Shown here: positions 24,508 through 32,668 of the stretch, piece by piece | Layout: each line of letters begins with the position of its first letter | Position numbering within the stretch: position 1 is the stretch's first letter | Source: Mycobacterium triplex | GTDB taxonomy: Bacteria; Actinomycetota; Actinomycetes; Mycobacteriales; Mycobacteriaceae | Length of the DNA: 64,000 bases | Assembly (NCBI RefSeq): GCF_000689255.1 | Contig: NZ_HG964446.1 | Span: forward strand, 4,631,250-4,695,249 | Direction: 5' to 3' | Made by a program: the position numbers and the translations under genes | The notes under the pieces: model-generated | Told to the model about the DNA's origin: nothing | The model's database searches: none | Seen by the model: only the letters and a program-made list of their open reading frames with translations

Positions 24508-25744
24508 GCCGCCGCCACAGCGGTGTCACCACCGGCAACGCGCCCTCCGCGATCGCGGCCACCTCGACCGCCTTCCACAGCACGCGCATGGCGGGACGGG
24601 CCGGCAGGGTGTCCAGCGCAGGTCCCCGACCGGCGAGCGTGTCGACGTCGCCGCGGCACACCGCGTCGGCGATCATCAGCGCGGCGGGCTCACGAAAGTC
24701 CACGGCGCTGTGCGCCATCGTCGGCAATGCCAACAACAGCGCGTTGGGCACCAGCGAGGCCACCCGCTCCGCCACCGCCCGTGGTGTCACCAGATCGCGC
24801 CCACCGGACACCACGACCGTGGGCCAGGTGAACTTGGGCATCTCGGCCACCAGATCATACGGCTCTGCTTCGAAAGCGTCTGTCTCGCTGATGATTTCGC
24901 GTAATGCCACAGCGGGATCGAGCGGCAACCCGTCGGGTTCGGCCGCGTAGTCGAGTTCGCGGAATGCGATGCGGCTCACCAGATCGATCTCGTGGCGGTA
25001 TGCGACATTGCGGCTGACAAGGCCGGAGAAGCGGGATAGCATCCGCCACACCGTCATTCGGCCACTGCGCAGCAAGTCGAGTTCGCGCTCCAGCAGCGCA
25101 GCGCCGCCGTAGGCGTAGATGGTGGCGGCGATCTCCCCCGCCGTCCCGGTCATCACCCCGGTGTCGATCAGCTTGCGGACCTTGGGCGCCAACGCAGCGG
25201 TTTCCGGAGTATCGCCGTCGAACAGCAGACCGCGGACGGCGTCGCGCACGACCGCGATGTCGTGTCGTGACAGCAGTGGGGAATCGAGAATCATCGCGTG
25301 CACCCGGCCGGGATGGCGTACGCCGAAGCCCGCCGCGATGTAGCTGCCGTACGACGTGCCGTAGACGACGGCGGAGTCCACGTGGGCGTCGTCGAGCACG
25401 GCGGCGACGTCGTCGACGACCTGATCGACGGTGATCGCCTCGGGCGGCAGATCGTCGCCGGAGTCGTCATGGCGCGACATGCCGATCCCGCGGTGTTCGA
25501 TCATGATGACGTCGAGACCCGCGAGGGCGGCGCGACGCCGTAATCCCTTGTAGACCTGCAGCGAGGCCACGCCCGGCCCCCCGGGGATGATGACCAGCGG
25601 GTGGGCGGACTTGCGGCCGGTGCGCACATAGTAGAGGTCGAACTCGTCGGCGCTGCCCGGGGCGATCGGCCTGCGCACCGGCCGGACGCCGGGCATTGCC
25701 GCAAGCCGTTTGTGCACCCGGCGCCGTTTGGAGTTCATGGTCAT
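24494..25744 (-). CDS. Alpha/beta hydrolase, S33 prolyl aminopeptidase-like
   Basis: A 416-residue hydrolase. LVIIPGGPGVASLQ gives the oxyanion loop, VVYGTSYGSYIAAG the nucleophile elbow (GTSYG), SGGRDLVTP the acid and TMAHSAVDF the histidine. The GGPG loop and a helical lid inserted between elbow and acid are typical of the S33 prolyl iminopeptidase/TAP-like family. There is no signal peptide, so it should act in the cytoplasm. It faces oppA tail to tail, overlapping by 14 bases. In H37Rv the gene between oppA and Rv1278 is the GMC-type dehydrogenase Rv1279; this is unrelated. It might process imported peptides, which is inference from location only. Confidence 0.88.
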   Translation of the reverse strand: MTMNSKRRRVHKRLAAMPGVRPVRRPIAPGSADEFDLYYVRTGRKSAHPLVIIPGGPGVASLQVYKGLRRRAALAGLDVIMIEHRGIGMSRHDDSGDDLPPEAITVDQVVDDVAAVLDDAHVDSAVVYGTSYGSYIAAGFGVRHPGRVHAMILDSPLLSRHDIAVVRDAVRGLLFDGDTPETAALAPKVRKLIDTGVMTGTAGEIAATIYAYGGAALLERELDLLRSGRMTVWRMLSRFSGLVSRNVAYRHEIDLVSRIAFRELDYAAEPDGLPLDPAVALREIISETDAFEAEPYDLVAEMPKFTWPTVVVSGGRDLVTPRAVAERVASLVPNALLLALPTMAHSAVDFREPAALMIADAVCRGDVDTLAGRGPALDTLPARPAMRVLWKAVEVAAIAEGALPVVTPLWRRLRSA

Positions 25745-25818
25745 CGCTGCCCATTCTGCCGGGGTCGCTCGCGGTCAGCAGCGCGGCCGGTGCTCAGGTC
25801 GCCACGACGGCCGGGGCC

Positions 25819-28440
25819 CTACACAGTGAGATCGATACGGTGCGCACCTTTCACGCTGTCGTAACGATCGGGGCTGCACGTCAACACGATCACCTGGCCG
25901 TGGGCGCCCACGGTGTCGAACACCTCGCCCATCTTGGCCAGCCGATCGGGGTCGGTGAACCCGAGTGCGTCGTCGACGACGACCGGAACGGCGTCCTCCT
26001 TGGCGACCAGGGCCGCACCGGCCAACCGCGCCAGAATCCCGAGTTGCTCCTTGGCCCCGCCGGACAGCGAGTCGTAGGGCACCGTGACACCGTCCAGGGT
26101 CCGGCTGCGGATACACAGGTCGGTGTCGACGTCGACCTCGAAGCTGGGCCCGAACACCGGACGTCCGAGCCGCTGCAATTCCGCGCGGTAGGGCTCGACG
26201 TAGCCCAGCCGGGTGGTGTCGCGATGGCGGGCCATCACCGAACGCAACAGCTGTGCCGCGCGGGCCCGGCCCCCGATTCGGCTGTGCTGACTGGCGGCGT
26301 GCTCGCGCTCGACCTCCGCGGCGTCGAGCTTGCCTTGGCGGCCCTCGCTGCCGAACACCGAAAGCTCGATGGCGAGCTCTCGCAACGTACGGGCCGCGTC
26401 TTCGTAGCGGCCGCGCAGCGACTCGGCGGCTTCGGTGGCGGCGGCCAATTCGGCGGTCACCGCATCGGGTGCCGCGGCGGCCAATTCTTCGGCCAGCTCG
26501 ACGGCTCGGTGCTGCGCGGTTTGCGCGGCCCGCTGCCCGGCGTCCGCGGACGCGGCCAGATCCTCGTCGGTCACCGAGGTCCGCTCCTGCGCCAGCCGAT
26601 CGGTGGCGCTGGCCAGTTCGGCCCGTTGGGTTGTCGCTTCGTTGAGCAGAAGCGTTGCCCGGGTGGAGGTCTCGGCGACCCGGGCGTCGGCCGCCGCGGC
26701 GGCCTGCCGGCGTGTCTCGCATTCGGCTTCCGCGGCCAGGCGGGCAGCCTGCGCGGCATCCAGTTCGGCGCGAGCGGAAGCGATGTCGGTGGCGAACAGA
26801 TCCGGCTCGGCCGGGTGGCCGACCCGCAGCTGCGCCAGCCGGTCGCGAAGCTGCTCGATGTCTTCGTCGCCGCACAGTCCGGACAGCGTCGCGCTCAATT
26901 GGTCGCGGCTGCTCTGCAGTTCACGGCGGTGCTGATCCGCCGATCGCGCCGCGGCGAGATCGTCGACTCGACCGATGGCCAGTGCCGCGGCCAGTTCTTG
27001 TTGTGCCGCTGCGAATTTCGCCTGCACATCGAGTGCTGTCGAACCGGGGGTGATCCGCGCGGTGAGGACACCGGGAACCTCGACCTCGGTCGTTCCGGTG
27101 GCCGTGGTCGACCAGGTTTGCCCTGCCGACAGCGACACTCGTTGTTCGCCGACCGCGAGTTCGATGTCGGCCGTGGCGGTGAACTCGACCGCCGCCGAGA
27201 TCAACGTCAGTTGGTCACCGGCGCGATCGACAGCGGCTGCGGCGCTTTCGATTCGGCGCAGTAGCTCCTCGGTGACGACGACCTCGGAAAGCTCTGCGGC
27301 GACCCGGTCCCGGTCGCGCTGGACGGCGTCGATCTTGGCCAGCCGGGCGCTGAGCCGGTCGATCTCTTCACGCTCGGCGAGCTGGTCCACGGTGCGGCGG
27401 GCGGATTCGACGCGGCGCGCCAGGTCGGCCAGAACCTGGGTGGCCTCCCGCAATGCGGCACCGGCCGTTTCGGCGTCGGCCTGCGCGGCCGTCTGCGCCT
27501 CGGCGGCTTGCCGGGCTTCGGTGTCGGCGGCGACGACGGCAGCCGTGCGCGTCTGGATCTCGGCCACCAGGCGCGACCGGCCGTTGTGCGCGGCGTCGGC
27601 TGCGGCGCTTGTCGCCGCCGCGGCGGCCGCGACCAGCTTGGCTTCCCGCACTTGGCGAGTGAGCTCCGCGGCCTTGTCGGCGGCGGCCCGCGCGACGGCC
27701 AACCGCGGACCCGCCGCAAGCCGCAATTGGGAAAGCTCGGCCACTTGCTCGGTCAACACGGCATGGCGGCGCACCCGGTCGTCGACCTCGGCGACCGCCG
27801 CCCGGCACTGTTCGACCGCGGCGTCGGCGTCGGACAGCCGAGCGATGGCCGTCGCCCACTCGCCGGTAGGACGTCCGGTCGGGGTGAAGTAGCGGGCGTA
27901 CTCGGCGTCGATCCGCTCGATGAGCAGCGGCTCGTTGCCGGACAGCGCCGCCTCGTCCCCGGCCGCGACATCGAGTGCACGCGAAAGCGCGTCGCAGCCG
28001 GAAAGGTCCACTGCGGCCGTGGATGTCGACTGCAGCACGCGCTGGGCGTGCCACAGGTCATTGTCCACCGTCTCGGCGAGCATGCTGCGGACCCGTTCGT
28101 GGGCTTCGTCGCCGGTCAGCTGCTCGCGGCGCGGAGCCAGCACTGTCAATTCGGTCTCACACTTCTTGTGGAAGCGCTTGCGATAGATGAAACGGTAAGT
28201 GCCGCTGCTGATTTCGGCTGTCACCTCGGAGCCGACGTCACTGTTGGTGGGCTTGACCTGCTTGACTTCCTTCTTCGTCGAGCGGTCCCTGGATTCCAGC
28301 AGCAGGTCCAGCGCCTCGATCATCGACGACTTGCCGATCTCGTTGGCGCCGCTCACCACAACCACGCCGTGGTCGGGAAACTCGATCTCGCGGTGCCGGA
28401 TCCCGCGGTAGTTGGTCAGGACCAACCGGTGCAGCTTCAT
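25819..28440 (-). CDS. SbcC/Rad50-like coiled-coil ATPase (Rv1278-like)
   Basis: An 873-residue protein. Walker A GANEIGKSS lies near residue 33. A long Ala/Glu/Arg-rich coiled coil fills residues about 170-690. The C-terminal ATPase half has signature LSGGAKEQ and Walker B VPVVVDDALGFTD. This SMC-like layout with GANEIGKS resembles YhaN/SbcC-type DNA-repair ATPases. I find no CxxC zinc-hook motif in the coiled coil, so dimerisation must differ from Rad50. ATG 28440 overlaps the stop of the nuclease gene as ATGA; the earlier open frame is shadow. The length fits M. tuberculosis Rv1278 (875). Confidence 0.92.
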   Translation of the reverse strand: MKLHRLVLTNYRGIRHREIEFPDHGVVVVSGANEIGKSSMIEALDLLLESRDRSTKKEVKQVKPTNSDVGSEVTAEISSGTYRFIYRKRFHKKCETELTVLAPRREQLTGDEAHERVRSMLAETVDNDLWHAQRVLQSTSTAAVDLSGCDALSRALDVAAGDEAALSGNEPLLIERIDAEYARYFTPTGRPTGEWATAIARLSDADAAVEQCRAAVAEVDDRVRRHAVLTEQVAELSQLRLAAGPRLAVARAAADKAAELTRQVREAKLVAAAAAATSAAADAAHNGRSRLVAEIQTRTAAVVAADTEARQAAEAQTAAQADAETAGAALREATQVLADLARRVESARRTVDQLAEREEIDRLSARLAKIDAVQRDRDRVAAELSEVVVTEELLRRIESAAAAVDRAGDQLTLISAAVEFTATADIELAVGEQRVSLSAGQTWSTTATGTTEVEVPGVLTARITPGSTALDVQAKFAAAQQELAAALAIGRVDDLAAARSADQHRRELQSSRDQLSATLSGLCGDEDIEQLRDRLAQLRVGHPAEPDLFATDIASARAELDAAQAARLAAEAECETRRQAAAAADARVAETSTRATLLLNEATTQRAELASATDRLAQERTSVTDEDLAASADAGQRAAQTAQHRAVELAEELAAAAPDAVTAELAAATEAAESLRGRYEDAARTLRELAIELSVFGSEGRQGKLDAAEVEREHAASQHSRIGGRARAAQLLRSVMARHRDTTRLGYVEPYRAELQRLGRPVFGPSFEVDVDTDLCIRSRTLDGVTVPYDSLSGGAKEQLGILARLAGAALVAKEDAVPVVVDDALGFTDPDRLAKMGEVFDTVGAHGQVIVLTCSPDRYDSVKGAHRIDLTV

Positions 28441-29606
28441 GCCGACCTCCGGTCGGCAGGCCGCACTTCTGTCGATGCGGTCAGGCGCAGCAACAGTGCC
28501 AGTGCGGCCTGGGCGTCGGCGGCGGAGTCGCCGTCGTCTCCGCGCGCGGTGGCCACCAGCTCTTCGACGGCCGCAGCGGCGAACCCGCCGATGCCGAGGT
28601 CGGTGAACTCGCCGTCGGCCGGTATCACCGCGAGGTCGGTGTGGCTGTCCCAGGTGCGCAAGTCGGCGAATAGCCGCGCGTATCGATCGAGGCACGCATC
28701 CAGCGCGGCCCGGTCGGTGACCGTCAGCGAACCCGTCAGTGCCAGCCGCACCACAGTGCGGTCCTTTTCGGTCATCAGATCGAGGTTCAGGTCCAGGTCG
28801 GTGATGTCGCGGCCGGTGTCGACCTGCCGGTGCAAGGTGACGAACCGCCAACATCCGACGTGCCGCGGCGTCACCGTTACCCGGTTCGTTTCGTCGATGT
28901 CGACGACCAGGACATGACCCGGATTGGATTCGACGTCATCGAAATTCGTGACTTCCGGCGAGCCCGAGTACCACACCCGACCGCTCTCGCCGACCTGGGT
29001 GAGCGAGTGCTTGTCCCCCAGCGCCGCATAGTGGATCGCGCCACGGGCCAGCGCCTCTTCCAGCCCGGCCAGCCGAATCAGCGACGGCTTGTCCCGATCG
29101 GGGTCGAGCACGTCGACGCCGCCGTGGGCGACGAGCACCCGGGTGACGGCGTCAGGGCTTTCGAGGCCGTCGAGGACTTCGGCGACCAGGTCGGTGGTCG
29201 GCGCCTTGGACCGCCAGGGCGCGGCGACGATCTCGAGGCCCGGCTTCACCTGATGCGGGCCGGCGCTATCGAGCACCACGACGTTGTCCGGGCATTCCCG
29301 GGTGAACAGCGCGCTGGTGAATACGGACGCCGCGTCGAGCGGATCGTGGTTGCCGGGCAACAGGTAGACCGGAATACCGATGGCGCGCATGGCTTCCAAC
29401 GACTGCCCGATCACCTTCGGGTCGAGCTGGTTGTGTTCGAAGACGTCACCGGCGACCACGACGAACTCGGCGCCAACCTCCGTCGCGAGAGCGCCCAGGC
29501 CGGCCACCGCGTCGCGCCGGGCGGCCGAATATCGCGGCTGAGCGTCCCCGGCCAGAAAGTGTCGGGTCATGCCCAGCTGCCAGTCGGCGGTGTGCAGGAA
29601 TCGCAT
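28437..29606 (-). CDS. SbcD/Mre11-like DNA exonuclease (Rv1277-like)
   Basis: A 389-residue calcineurin-like metallophosphoesterase. The metal-binding blocks appear in order: FLHTADWQLG, VVAGDVFEHN, LLPGNHDPLD, VAHGGVD and AALGDKHS. Together with the ATPase encoded next to it, it should form an SbcCD/Mre11-Rad50-type nuclease acting on DNA ends or hairpins. The start ATG 29606 places HTADW at residue 5, as expected. It is translationally coupled to the ATPase gene through ATGA. Confidence 0.92.
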   Translation of the reverse strand: MRFLHTADWQLGMTRHFLAGDAQPRYSAARRDAVAGLGALATEVGAEFVVVAGDVFEHNQLDPKVIGQSLEAMRAIGIPVYLLPGNHDPLDAASVFTSALFTRECPDNVVVLDSAGPHQVKPGLEIVAAPWRSKAPTTDLVAEVLDGLESPDAVTRVLVAHGGVDVLDPDRDKPSLIRLAGLEEALARGAIHYAALGDKHSLTQVGESGRVWYSGSPEVTNFDDVESNPGHVLVVDIDETNRVTVTPRHVGCWRFVTLHRQVDTGRDITDLDLNLDLMTEKDRTVVRLALTGSLTVTDRAALDACLDRYARLFADLRTWDSHTDLAVIPADGEFTDLGIGGFAAAAVEELVATARGDDGDSAADAQAALALLLRLTASTEVRPADRRSA

Positions 29607-29837
29607 CCGGGCGCCCCCTTCGAAAATGACGTGGCTATCAAGGCACCGCGAAGTCTAAGGGGGTTCACCGACAAGTCTTGGGACGTGCATCGGCATGCCT
29701 TCGCGCAGTGTCGGATTTACCCGCTTGTGAGCGATGGATCGCCATGACTGCACACTCGTTAAATCTCTTGCGCCACTTGTGTTTCTGTAGTCACAGGGCG
29801 CGGTTTTCTGTCGGTGGGTGGGGTCAGTTTCGGGGGT

Positions 29838-30854
29838 ATGAGTCCGGGTGCGATCGCCGATGGGGAGACCGTCACGGCGGCCTTCGATGCGCTCGAACAC
29901 GCACTCGACGCCGTCGAGGGCCTCGATACCGAGATGCTGTGCAGCCGCGAGTGCCTGGTGCTGCTGGAGCGCTACGAAAAGCTGCGGCGGCGCCTGCCCG
30001 CCGGTGAGCATCGGCTGATCAACAAACTCGCCCGCGAAGCCACGCCAGAAGAGCTGGGCGGCAAACTGTCCCACGCGATCGCCGACTGGACCCTGGTCGG
30101 CCGCGCCGAAGCCGGCGGGCGGGTGCGCGACGCCGCCGATTTGGGGCAGCGGTGCGGGCTGACCGGTGAACCGATGACGCCGGTGCTCGAGGCGACGGCC
30201 GCCGCCCAACGCGCCGGCAAGCTCGGCGTCGAGCAGGTGGCGGTGATTCGGCGGTTCTATCACCGGCTGCCCGGCTGGATCGACGTCGACACCCGCGAGC
30301 GGGCCGAAGCCGACCTGACCCGGCTGGCTTCGCAATACCGGCCCGACCAATTGGCCGCCGACCACCTCACCGACCTGCTCAACCCCGACGGCAACTACGC
30401 CGACGACGACCGCGCCCGCCGGCGCGGCCTAACCCTGGGCAACCAACAAGCCGACGGCATGTCGGCGCTGACCGGCTGGATCACCCCCGAACTGCGGGCC
30501 ACCCTGGAAACCGTGCTGGCCAAACTGGCCGCCCCCGGCATGTGCAACCCCAACGACCAGACCCCGTGTGTCGACGGCGCCCCGGCCACGACGCCATCTA
30601 CCACGACCCCCGCAGCCCAGCCCAACGCAACCACGACGGCCTCAACGCCGCCCTACGCGCCATCCTGGCCTCCGGAGACCTGGGCCAACCCACCACCGCC
30701 TCCTGCAACCCCGCGGCTGGACCACCCGCAAACACCCCAACGGCCACACCGAATGGATCCCGCCACCCCACCTGGATCGCGGCCAACCCGCACCAACACC
30801 TACCACCGCGCCAACAAACTGCTCACCGACCGTGACGACGACAACGCGCCGTAA
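29838..30854 (+). pseudogene. Decayed 13E12/REP-family HNH endonuclease gene
   Basis: The N-terminal two-thirds (to about 30585) matches the mycobacterial 13E12 repeat family (DUF222): SHAIADWTLVGRAEAGGRVRDAADLG and EAIN-like TLETVLAKLAAPGMCNPNDQTPCVDGAP. After that the family sequence continues in other frames. DPRSPAQRNHDGLNAALRAIL is in the frame two bases on (about 30600-30675). GWTTRKHPNGHTEWIPPPHL is in the third frame (about 30717-30775). RTNTYHRANKLLTD returns to the first frame. The roughly 100 residues that should hold the HNH nuclease are missing between the second and third pieces. One frame happens to stay open, giving a low-complexity Pro/Thr tail. I read this as a pseudogene with indels and an internal deletion. 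Confidence 0.85.
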
Positions 30855-30875
30855 CGATTGATTAGCGTGTGTCGC

Positions 30876-31379
30876 GTGAATGGTGAGCGCACCCTGCTGC
30901 TGATGCGGCATGCGAAATCCGGCTATCCGCCCGGCGTCGTCGACCACGACCGGCCGTTGGCACCCCGCGGCGTCCGGGAAGCGCGGATCGGCGGCGACTG
31001 GCTGCGCGCCCACCAACCCGACATCGACGCGGTGCTGTGCTCCACGGCCACCCGCGCGCGCCAGACCCTGGCCAACACCGGCATCGACGCGCCCGTGCAA
31101 TACCGCGAGCGCCTCTACGACACCACCACGGGCACGATGATCGACGAGATCAACCAGGTTCCCGACGCCGTCGACACCCTGCTCGTCGTCGGACACGAAC
31201 CGACCATGTCGGCACTGGCGCTCGGCCTGGCGGGCGCTGAGGGCACCGATGGCGATGCGGTGCAACGCATTTCGGAGAAATACGCGACCTCGGGGATCGC
31301 GGTGCTGAAGGTCACCGGCGACTGGAAATACCTGCAACTAGGCCAAGCGGCGTTGACCGACTTTCACGTCCCGCGCTGA
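30876..31379 (+). CDS. SixA-type phosphohistidine phosphatase (Rv1276c-like)
   Basis: About 167 residues, histidine phosphatase superfamily. LLLMRHAKS carries the catalytic RH motif near residue 11, STATRARQT is a conserved phosphate-contact loop and LLVVGHEPTMS holds the second catalytic His. SixA proteins remove phosphate from phosphohistidine, for instance on histidine-phosphotransfer domains. The start is GTG 30876 (or ATG 30858); no strong ribosome binding site is visible. It lies just beyond the decayed 13E12 element and is convergent with lprC. Confidence 0.9.
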   Translation: MNGERTLLLMRHAKSGYPPGVVDHDRPLAPRGVREARIGGDWLRAHQPDIDAVLCSTATRARQTLANTGIDAPVQYRERLYDTTTGTMIDEINQVPDAVDTLLVVGHEPTMSALALGLAGAEGTDGDAVQRISEKYATSGIAVLKVTGDWKYLQLGQAALTDFHVPR

Positions 31380-31385
31380 ACCCGG

Positions 31386-31934
31386 CTAGGAGTTCGTCGA
31401 GAGCGTCAGCTCCATCAGCTTGAGGGCCTGCCCGCAGGCGTCGATACCGGGTGCTTGCGGGTTGACCCACCAGCCGACGACACCGGCCGCGTCGCTGGCC
31501 ACCCCACAGGCACCGTTGGGGTCGTCCGGGCGCATCACGATCGAATTCACCCCCGCGATCGTCCGCGTTTCCACCTTGTACTTGAGGAAGTCGGCGACCT
31601 TGCGTTCCTGGCTCAGGCTGCCCTGTTCGAACCAGAACCGGGTGATGTCGATCAGGCCGGCCGGGTTGGCGGCCTGCCAGCGGCAGATCGCGCCGACGAA
31701 CGTGCTCTGAATGTCGAGCGGGTCGGCACCCACCGTCTTGGCCAGGATGTCGCTGGTGAGCACCTCGCATTCCTTGAGCAGGTTCGGATACTGCTGCTGG
31801 GAATTGTTGTTCCGCGGAACGCCGCCGGCACCGGCCTTGACGGCGTTACCCCCGATCGACCTCGAACAGCCGGTCAGGATCATCAGCGCGGTGGTCAAGA
31901 TGACCAGCGCCGTCCGGACACGTCGTGTGATCAT
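31386..31934 (-). CDS. lprC: DUF3558 lipoprotein LprC
   Basis: A 182-residue lipoprotein. The signal peptide ends in the lipobox LMILTGCS. The mature part is a DUF3558 domain with four cysteines (CEVLT, AICRWQ, GACGVA and the C-terminal ACGQAL). Length and sequence agree with M. tuberculosis LprC (Rv1275, 180 residues). Its role is unknown; it should be anchored on the outer face of the plasma membrane. ATG 31934 overlaps the lprB stop as ATGA, so the two are translationally coupled. Confidence 0.9.
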   Translation of the reverse strand: MITRRVRTALVILTTALMILTGCSRSIGGNAVKAGAGGVPRNNNSQQQYPNLLKECEVLTSDILAKTVGADPLDIQSTFVGAICRWQAANPAGLIDITRFWFEQGSLSQERKVADFLKYKVETRTIAGVNSIVMRPDDPNGACGVASDAAGVVGWWVNPQAPGIDACGQALKLMELTLSTNS

Positions 31935-32482
31935 TTCGAGTTCGCAATCGATTGACGAGTCAGTTCTTTGGCGATGTCGCACGGCGGCGGGAACGGCTTT
32001 TGGCTGAAGCTGATCGACCACTCGATGAAGTCGTCCTGGAACTGAATGCCGACCTCGCACAGCGAGTCACCCAGGTTCGGCTCGTTGCCGACGGCGATGA
32101 AGCCGCTGTGGCCGTTGATGTTGATGTCGTCGACGCTGGCGCGCGACAGCTCCTCGGTCTTGCGCTCGCGTCCGATCGGGCTGCCGCGATACCACGAAAA
32201 GGAGAAGTGCGGGCCGAGGATGCCACCGCCGGCCAGCCACTGGCAGCCCACGGAGTTGCGCGCCGTGTTGATCAGACCGCTGACCTTGGTCAGCTCGGCA
32301 ACCTGCTGGTCGTTGATGCCGCCGCATTGCGGAAACATCGGTCCGTGGTGGCCCTCGGCGTTGCCCGGCGCCGACGAGGACGTCCCACCCGGCTTGTTGT
32401 CGCCGGAACCCGAGCAGCCCGCAACCGCCGGGATAACGATCATCAGAGCCGCAAGGGCTAGCACCGCGAGGTTACGACGCAC
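31931..32482 (-). CDS. lprB: DUF3558 lipoprotein LprB
   Basis: A 183-residue lipoprotein with lipobox AVAGCS, followed by a Ser/Gly-rich linker and a DUF3558 domain (FPQCGG, GCQWLAGGGILGPHFSFSWYRGSPIGRERK, SLCEVGIQ, PPCDIAKEL). It is nearly identical over long stretches to M. tuberculosis LprB (Rv1274, 185 residues), so strong constraint is likely although the function is unknown. The start is GTG 32482, following a CAGGG; an upstream ATG in frame gives a less convincing signal peptide. It is divergent from the ABC exporter genes. Confidence 0.9.
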   Translation of the reverse strand: MRRNLAVLALAALMIVIPAVAGCSGSGDNKPGGTSSSAPGNAEGHHGPMFPQCGGINDQQVAELTKVSGLINTARNSVGCQWLAGGGILGPHFSFSWYRGSPIGRERKTEELSRASVDDININGHSGFIAVGNEPNLGDSLCEVGIQFQDDFIEWSISFSQKPFPPPCDIAKELTRQSIANSK

Positions 32483-32668
32483 CGCTACCCTGCTTCTGCT
32501 CGGCTTGCTGCTGGTCCACACGATGCACTGTAGCGGCAGCCCAGCGGGTCAACCACCGACGCGCCACCTGATCAGGCATTTCAAAGTGTTTGCCGTACGC
32601 TGCACGCGCACCCAACCGCCCCGGCGGTGCTCGCCGCCGCAACACGCGCCGTATGCGACAGTTACCAA

